The notes below the pieces were generated by a model that was not told where the DNA came from, made no database searches, and saw nothing but the letters and a program-made list of their open reading frames with translations. From Fuerstiella sp. (GTDB lineage Bacteria > Planctomycetota > Planctomycetia > Planctomycetales > Planctomycetaceae): 36,813 nt of DNA. The DNA is taken from assembly GCA_022843805.1 (NCBI GenBank), contig JALHMY010000058.1:21344-58156 (forward strand), given 5' to 3'. Positions within the stretch are counted from its first letter, which is position 1, and each line of letters starts with the position of its first letter. Shown here piece by piece: positions 32,125 through 36,813 of this stretch. Made by a program: the position numbers and the translations under genes.

Positions 32125-34917
32125 ATGAACGTTCAGGACATTGTCAGGTTAACCATTCTTCTGTGTCTGATCTTCGGCGAATGCTCTCAGCCGACGGTTG
32201 CTCAGGATGTTGCCACTGTCGATACGTCATCTCCTGTGACTGCCGATTCTGTAACACTTGAACAACTGAAAACGGAAGGCGCTCTCCGTTCCCGCTATCT
32301 GCAAAAGCATGATCGCACGTCAGAGGTTTCAGTAGAACAGTCAAAGGACAGTCTGGCTGACTTCAAACAGAACATTGAACCCGTGCTGAAGAAGGCCTGC
32401 GTGCAGTGCCATGGACCGGATCATGTCGAAGGCAATATTCGCATCGATACGCTGAATCCCGACCTGGCGAATGGCACTGATATCAGCTGGTGGCTGGAGG
32501 TTCAGGCGGTTCTGAGCAACGGTGAGATGCCGCCGCCCGATGCGTCTCAACTCTCGGACGAAGATCGCGGCAGGATGGTTGACTGGCTGGCTGACGAAAT
32601 CCAGCGAGCCTCACGAGTACGGCGAGCGACCGGAGGACATTCGTCATTCCGTCGTTTGACGCGATACGAATACAACTACGCTCTGCAGGATCTGCTCGGC
32701 GTTCCCTGGAACTTTGCAAAGGATCTTCCACCGGAATCACACTCCGACGATGGCTTCCAGAACAGTTCCGAAATCCTCCACATGTCTGTCGGGCAACTGG
32801 AATCGTATCGCCAGATCGCTCTGAACGCACTGCGACGAGTGACCGTGCGAGGCGATCGGCCGCCAGTGATCCACTGGGGCATTTCGATGAAACAGGCGGC
32901 CGATCGGGAATGGCCAAAGCAGCAGCAGGAACTCGAAAAAGTCAAAGAACAGTTCAAAGATGATCCGGGTAAACTGCAACAGGAAGTGGATCGACTCACC
33001 GCAGGTTTCAAACAACCTCATAACCGGCCATACTACCAGGAGCTGTCGAGCGGTAACACTGTCCGTGCTGCCTGGCGATATGATGGTGCAAAGTTTGCAT
33101 TTGGTCCGTCAGGCGACGAGCCGAAGTTTCCCGAATCCTTTGACCATGTGGCCGTCATTCCTTCCGGTCGTAATCAGGAACTCACTGTTGAACTCGGTGA
33201 TACTATTCCCGATGAAGGCATCATGCGAGTTCGCGTCCGAGCGTCAAAAGAGGCAACCGAGGAAACTCGAAGTCCCAGTTTGCAGCTGGAATTTGGCTTT
33301 CAGGCCAGCAACGAAGGGCGAGCTGAAATTCGTGTGAGCACCACGGATACTCCGATCACAGCCACTGCGGATGCTCCCGCGATCTATCAGTGGGATGTTC
33401 CTCTGGGGGAAATCTATCCGCGGAACGCGTTCCGACGTGTTTCGAAGATGGGCGACCTGCCGAGTCCTTCCGAATATATTCGCTTCATCAACAGTTCTGT
33501 TCCGCAGGGCGGACATGGCGCTATCCGAATTGATTATGTGGAAGTCCTTGCCCCGCATTTTGATGAATGGCCTCCCCGGTCGCACAGGCAGATCTTCTTC
33601 GACAGCGAACATTCCCGCGACGAATCCGTCTACGCCAGAGAAGTGCTGACTCAGTTTATGACGCGTGCCTGGCGCCGTGAGCTGACCGATAACGAAATTC
33701 AGCAGAAGCTGAAACTGTTTCACTCCATCCGCGGACAAAGTGACAGCTTTGAAGACGCGATGGTTGAAGTTCTGGCAACCGTGTTGTCGTCACCGAAGTT
33801 CCTGTATGTGGTGTGCGAAGACGGCGAGCCAAACACAGAGACGGGCGCGACCGGCGAGACGGGTGCGGCCGGCGAGACGGGTGCGGCCGGAGGAAGGAAG
33901 CGACTGACACCGGACGAACTTGTAAGTCGTTTGTCGCTGTTCCTGTGGTGCAGCATTCCGGATGATACGCTGCGCAGTCGTGCGTCCGCCGGAGAGCTTG
34001 CCAGTCCGGAGAATCTGCGGCTGGAAGTCGACCGCATGCTGCAGGATCCGCGAGCCGAGCGGTTTGCTGAGCAGTTTATCCATCAGTGGCTCGACATGCA
34101 GCTGCTGGACTTCCTGACTCTGAAGAGCGACGATCCGAATCTCAGAGAATCCATGCAGCAGGAGCCTGCAGCGTTCTTTCACGAAGTGCTGCGAAACAAC
34201 GAAAGTGTGCTCAGTTTCATTCATGCTGACTACATGATGGCCGACGAACGTCTGGCCGTACACTGCGGACTTCCGGATGTGCGAGGTAACCATTTCCGCC
34301 GCGTCGCTTTGAATGCCGATCAGCACCGCGGAGGTTTGTTAACTCAGTCCGGACTGATGGCGATGAATTCCAATGGCGCAGATTCCCATCCGCTGAAGCG
34401 GGGTGTCTGGCTGCTGCGTTCTGTGCTCAACGATCCGCCTCCACCGCCACCAGCCGCTGTACCGGTGATCGACCTGGCGGATCCGGAAATCGCAAAGATG
34501 ACGCTCAAGCAGCGTATTGAAAACCATCGTAATCAGGCGGCCTGTTTCTCATGTCATTCCAAAATTGATCCGTGGGGAATCGCTTTCGAAAACTACGATG
34601 CCCTCGGGCGCTGGCGCGATCAGGTCAATGGAACGCCTGTCGATGCCTCCAGTCTGCTGTTCAATCAGCAGGAACTGAACGGTGTGGACGGGCTGAAACG
34701 ATTTCTGCTGCAAAATCGACAGGATCAGTTCGTTCGTGCAATGGTGCATAAACTTTTGACGTTCGCTCTTGGACGGCCACTGACTTTCAGCGATCATGCA
34801 GATATTGACAGCATTACGGCGGAAGTGCGACAACAGGGAGATGGCCTGGCGACAATGATTCACACGATCGTGGCCAGCGACTTGTTTCAGACGAACGAAG
34901 TGTTTCAGGCGAAGTAG
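32125..34917 (+). CDS. Planctomycete cytochrome-type protein with DUF1587/1595/1592/1588/1585 domains
   Basis: ATG 32125 gives a signal peptide (MNVQDIVRLTILLCLIFGE); the longer frame from 31936 spans the promoter and is rejected. The 930-aa protein has a cytochrome-c-like heme motif CVQCH at 92-96 near the N-terminus and a second CFSCH at 807-811 in the C-terminal DUF1585 region. Between lie the usual blocks: RRLTRYEYNYALQDLLG (DUF1587), AWRRELTDNEIQQKLKLF (DUF1595), ATVLSSPKFLYV (DUF1592) and RGGLLTQSGLMAMNSNG with SHPLKRGVWLLRSVL (DUF1588). Residues 572-589 are three GETGAA-type repeats. Such proteins are paired with DUF1552 partners, as here (53-nt gap). The reaction is unknown; a periplasmic redox role is inferred. 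Confidence 0.94.
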   Translation: MNVQDIVRLTILLCLIFGECSQPTVAQDVATVDTSSPVTADSVTLEQLKTEGALRSRYLQKHDRTSEVSVEQSKDSLADFKQNIEPVLKKACVQCHGPDHVEGNIRIDTLNPDLANGTDISWWLEVQAVLSNGEMPPPDASQLSDEDRGRMVDWLADEIQRASRVRRATGGHSSFRRLTRYEYNYALQDLLGVPWNFAKDLPPESHSDDGFQNSSEILHMSVGQLESYRQIALNALRRVTVRGDRPPVIHWGISMKQAADREWPKQQQELEKVKEQFKDDPGKLQQEVDRLTAGFKQPHNRPYYQELSSGNTVRAAWRYDGAKFAFGPSGDEPKFPESFDHVAVIPSGRNQELTVELGDTIPDEGIMRVRVRASKEATEETRSPSLQLEFGFQASNEGRAEIRVSTTDTPITATADAPAIYQWDVPLGEIYPRNAFRRVSKMGDLPSPSEYIRFINSSVPQGGHGAIRIDYVEVLAPHFDEWPPRSHRQIFFDSEHSRDESVYAREVLTQFMTRAWRRELTDNEIQQKLKLFHSIRGQSDSFEDAMVEVLATVLSSPKFLYVVCEDGEPNTETGATGETGAAGETGAAGGRKRLTPDELVSRLSLFLWCSIPDDTLRSRASAGELASPENLRLEVDRMLQDPRAERFAEQFIHQWLDMQLLDFLTLKSDDPNLRESMQQEPAAFFHEVLRNNESVLSFIHADYMMADERLAVHCGLPDVRGNHFRRVALNADQHRGGLLTQSGLMAMNSNGADSHPLKRGVWLLRSVLNDPPPPPPAAVPVIDLADPEIAKMTLKQRIENHRNQAACFSCHSKIDPWGIAFENYDALGRWRDQVNGTPVDASSLLFNQQELNGVDGLKRFLLQNRQDQFVRAMVHKLLTFALGRPLTFSDHADIDSITAEVRQQGDGLATMIHTIVASDLFQTNEVFQAK
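33838..33891 (+). repeat. In-frame 18-bp tandem repeat inside the DUF1592 gene, 3 copies
   Basis: Three 18-bp units (33838, 33856, 33874) encode GETGAT, GETGAA and GETGAA/G at residues 572-589. The second and third are nearly identical at DNA level, so it is recent. It probably forms a flexible linker between DUF1592 and DUF1588 and is a candidate length-variable site. Confidence 0.88.
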
Positions 34918-34955
34918 ACGAGTGGTTTCAGGGGAAGTAGGCGGGTGGTTTCAGG
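34902..34955 (+). repeat. 23-bp tandem repeat over the end of the DUF1592 gene
   Basis: GTTTCAGGCGAAGTAGACGA-type units start at 34902 and 34925, with a partial third at 34948. Copy 1 contains the last codons and stop of the gene; copy 2 repeats the GAAGTAG stop segment. It lies just before the Shine-Dalgarno region of the DUF1552 gene. Confidence 0.85.
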
Positions 34956-34970
34956 AAAGGGATCTCGAAA

Positions 34971-36380
34971 ATGAATATGAACTCACTGGATCGACGTCGA
35001 TTTCTTCGCGGAACGGGTGTGGCTCTGGCCCTGCCGCTGTTCGAGTGTGTTGCGTCGTCAAAGCTGCTGGCCAGTGAAGATGCCAGTGCCGTGAAGCGAC
35101 TGGCATGCATCTACTTTCCTGACGGAGTCGGGATGCCGTTACCGGAAGACCCCGCTTATAAAGACTGGGCGTGGTTTCCGCACGGAGGTGGCACCGAGTT
35201 CACATTTTCAAAATGCGGCGAACCTTTTGAACCTCTGCGAAATGAGCTATCAATTCTGTCCGGATTTTCGCATCCGTCGAGTCGTCGCGTTCATGGCCAT
35301 TGCAATGCCGATCAGTTTCTGACAGCCGCGGCGACGGCGACCGGCGGACCATACCAGAACTCGATTTCAATGGATCAGGTTTATGCAGCGCATGTGGGCG
35401 ATCAGACTCGCTTTTCGTCGATTGTGATGTCAACCGATGGCGGTACCGGAACACCCCGCGGCGCGCAGACGATTTCCTTTGATCACAACGGGCGCGCGAT
35501 CCCGGCAGAGAATCGTCCAAAGCGAGTCTTCGACATGCTTTTTGTCAGCAGTGACGAAGATGCCGCCCGTCGACTGGCGCTCAACAGAAGCGCACTCGAC
35601 GATCTTCTGGAAGATGCCGCTTCGTTGCGCAGGAAGCTGAATCCGGCAGACCAGCAGAGTCTGGATGAGTATCTCGAATCCGTTCGTGAAGCAGAACGCC
35701 GCGTGGAAAAATCGCGACACTGGATTAATACTCCCCTGCCGGTCGTGAAGGCCGATCATCTGAAACTGGATATTACTCCCGATGAACCTCGCGCCTATGT
35801 CCAGACAATGTTTGAACTCATCTATCTGGCCTTCAAGACCGATTCAACTCGAGTGGCCACTTACCAGATTGGACGGGAAAACGGATTTGGAATCAGTGAT
35901 CATCTGGCGAAAGCCGTGGGCTTTACTCTGGCTCATTCACTGACTCATGAGACAAAAAATCCGGACGGATGGGAACGTCTGGGAATTTACTGTCGATTTT
36001 TGAACGAAGAGTTTGCTCGATTCGTGACCCGTCTTCAGCAGACTCCGGAACCAGCTGGCCATGGCAGTATGCTCGACAACTCCCTGCTGCTGTACGGATC
36101 GGCGTCGAGCGCCTTTCATCTGTCACGCAATTATCCGCTGGTACTGGCAGGCGGAAGGAACATGGGCTTCCGGCACGGTCAGTATATCAACAATGCCGGT
36201 GCGAATCCCCAGGGAGGCGCCTGGGACGGCGGCACCGAGCCATGGCAGATTGAAGTGACAAAGGAAGACAAACCGCTGTCCAACATCTTTGCCACAATGC
36301 TCCGTCAGCTCGATGTTCCCACCGAACGCTTCGCCGACAGCGACGGCCTGGTGAAAGAACTTCTGACAGACCGGGCGTGA
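34971..36380 (+). CDS. DUF1552 family Tat-exported protein
   Basis: The 469-aa product starts MNMNSLDRRRFLRGTGVALALPLFE, a twin-arginine signal, so it is exported folded. AAAGGGA lies about 9 nt upstream; the ATG at 34977 is an alternative start. Family features follow: RLACIYFPDGVGMPLP, LSILSGFSHPSSRRVHGHCNADQFLT, SISMDQVYAAHVG, QSLDEYLESVREAERRVE, DSTRVATYQIGRENGFGISD and LPLVLAGG-like text near the end (YPLVLAGGRNMGF). DUF1552 proteins, like DUF1501, are thought to share an alkaline-phosphatase-like fold; substrate unknown. The gene is directly after its DUF1592 partner (53 nt), forming the usual planctomycete pair. Confidence 0.94.
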   Translation: MNMNSLDRRRFLRGTGVALALPLFECVASSKLLASEDASAVKRLACIYFPDGVGMPLPEDPAYKDWAWFPHGGGTEFTFSKCGEPFEPLRNELSILSGFSHPSSRRVHGHCNADQFLTAAATATGGPYQNSISMDQVYAAHVGDQTRFSSIVMSTDGGTGTPRGAQTISFDHNGRAIPAENRPKRVFDMLFVSSDEDAARRLALNRSALDDLLEDAASLRRKLNPADQQSLDEYLESVREAERRVEKSRHWINTPLPVVKADHLKLDITPDEPRAYVQTMFELIYLAFKTDSTRVATYQIGRENGFGISDHLAKAVGFTLAHSLTHETKNPDGWERLGIYCRFLNEEFARFVTRLQQTPEPAGHGSMLDNSLLLYGSASSAFHLSRNYPLVLAGGRNMGFRHGQYINNAGANPQGGAWDGGTEPWQIEVTKEDKPLSNIFATMLRQLDVPTERFADSDGLVKELLTDRA

Positions 36381-36444
36381 TGGCGGATTGTAAAAGCGGC
36401 CGCGACTGCGATTCATTGTGTGTGTGGGGAGAGCAGACCCGCGT

Positions 36445-36513
36445 TGGCAGAAAAATTTTGTGGCAGAAAAATTGGGGGGAACGGAAGAACTGCAGACAGG
36501 AATCCGATTCCTG
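36445..36513. repeat. Short direct repeat and small hairpin downstream of the DUF1552 gene
   Basis: TGGCAGAAAAATT occurs at 36445-36457 and 36461-36473 (16-nt period), followed by a hairpin CAGGAAT-CCG-ATTCCTG at 36497-36513. GGCAGAAAAAT repeats are, from memory, frequent in planctomycete intergenic DNA. The gene-free end 36381-36813 consists of this, the dispersed repeat copy B and the final palindrome. Confidence 0.7.
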
Positions 36514-36547
36514 CCCTATGGGCAATGCTTTGATGCGTTTTTTCGAT

Positions 36548-36711
36548 TGAAAACAGTGCGATTCAACCCGGAACGGGTTTCACAACAAAGCCTGGGGTCG
36601 ACGCGAAGCGGCGCACCCCAGGTTCTTGATGTTTGTTCGCTCTGAACCCTGAAAGGGTTCCACAAGACTACGATCGATCGTTAATCGTGTTGTGGAACCC
36701 CGTCGGGCAAC
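36548..36711 (+). repeat. Dispersed ~165-bp intergenic repeat, copy B
   Basis: It is the inverted partner of 2881-3046, with near-identity through the AACCCGGAACGGGTT block (palindromic), the CCTGGGG...CCCCAGG hairpin and the GAACCCTGAAAGGGTTC hairpin, and divergence only in short spacer parts. The two copies lie about 33.5 kb apart in opposite orientation. Confidence 0.9.
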
Positions 36712-36748
36712 GCCGTTAAGGATTCCTGCACCGAAAAACTGAGACGTT

Positions 36749-36813
36749 TAACCCGTGGCCGAGAGGCCAGGCCACAGCGAGTCTGAACAACCTGGCCTCT
36801 CGGCCACGGGTTA
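36749..36813. repeat. Perfect 23-bp inverted repeat at the window end
   Basis: The arms 36749-36771 and 36791-36813 are perfect reverse complements (TAACCCGTGGCCGAGAGG ... CCTCTCGGCCACGGGTTA), around a 19-nt loop. The right arm ends at the window edge, so it may extend. No gene overlaps it. It may be a further dispersed palindromic element. Confidence 0.95.

Noticed and set aside
36418..36645. A 75-codon frame with an NPERVSQQSLGSTRSG peptide
   Set aside because: The same peptide arises from the inverted copy at 2881-3046; it is translated repeat DNA.

Overview
The window looks like a chromosomal segment of a marine-type planctomycete (Planctomycetia, Fuerstiella/Rhodopirellula-like). The basis is family content: a Tat-exported DUF1501 protein, a DUF1587/1592/1588/1585 cytochrome-type protein paired with a DUF1552 protein, a surface protein with the planctomycetal N-terminal LExRxLL motif, two secreted prenyltransferase/squalene-cyclase-like repeat proteins, weak or absent Shine-Dalgarno sites with several TTG starts, and many structured intergenic repeats. 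No tRNA, rRNA, CRISPR array, transposase or phage gene was seen.

Layout. 1-3.9 kb: a 17-bp tandem repeat running into a surface/beta-barrel-like protein gene, a secreted double-DTG aspartic protease with a PDZ domain, two intergenic repeat elements and a small membrane protein. 4-6.1 kb: a DUF1501 gene followed by a 4 x 147-bp array. 6.2-13.4 kb, minus strand: SDR dehydrogenase, VOC/glyoxalase protein, secreted beta-propeller glycosidase-like protein and S9 peptidase (one likely operon, transcribed from the S9 gene), then pyruvate kinase behind a small HicB-like gene. 13.6-17.4 kb, plus strand: squalene-cyclase-like protein, UbiE/MenG methyltransferase, small secreted protein and a YpfJ-type zinc metallopeptidase. 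17.45-18.2 kb: a 4 x 186-bp array of terminator-like hairpins. 18.2-24.1 kb: a small membrane protein, a mini M41-type peptidase, two coiled-coil proteins, an M28 aminopeptidase and a second squalene-cyclase-like protein. 24.2-30.6 kb: NAD-dependent epimerase, then on the minus strand class II DAHP synthase, flippase-like membrane protein, methyltransferase and glycosyltransferase, a compact surface-glycan type cluster. 30.9-31.9 kb: an orphan ParA-type ATPase. 32.1-36.4 kb: DUF1592-type cytochrome protein plus DUF1552 protein. 36.4-36.8 kb: more repeats, including an inverted copy of the element near 2.9-3.0 kb.

The most unusual signal is non-coding. At least seven intergenic repeat families occur in 37 kb, and three of the four convergent gene junctions are filled by structured repeats. 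The 186-bp array shows compensatory base changes in a hairpin stem and T-runs after GC-rich stems, which suggests tandem, RNA-level terminator or insulator units. An orphan ParA gene with a 13-bp palindrome between its likely -10 and start codon, a HicB-like gene tightly linked to pyruvate kinase, and a pair of adjacent coiled-coil genes of unknown function are the main protein-level leads.
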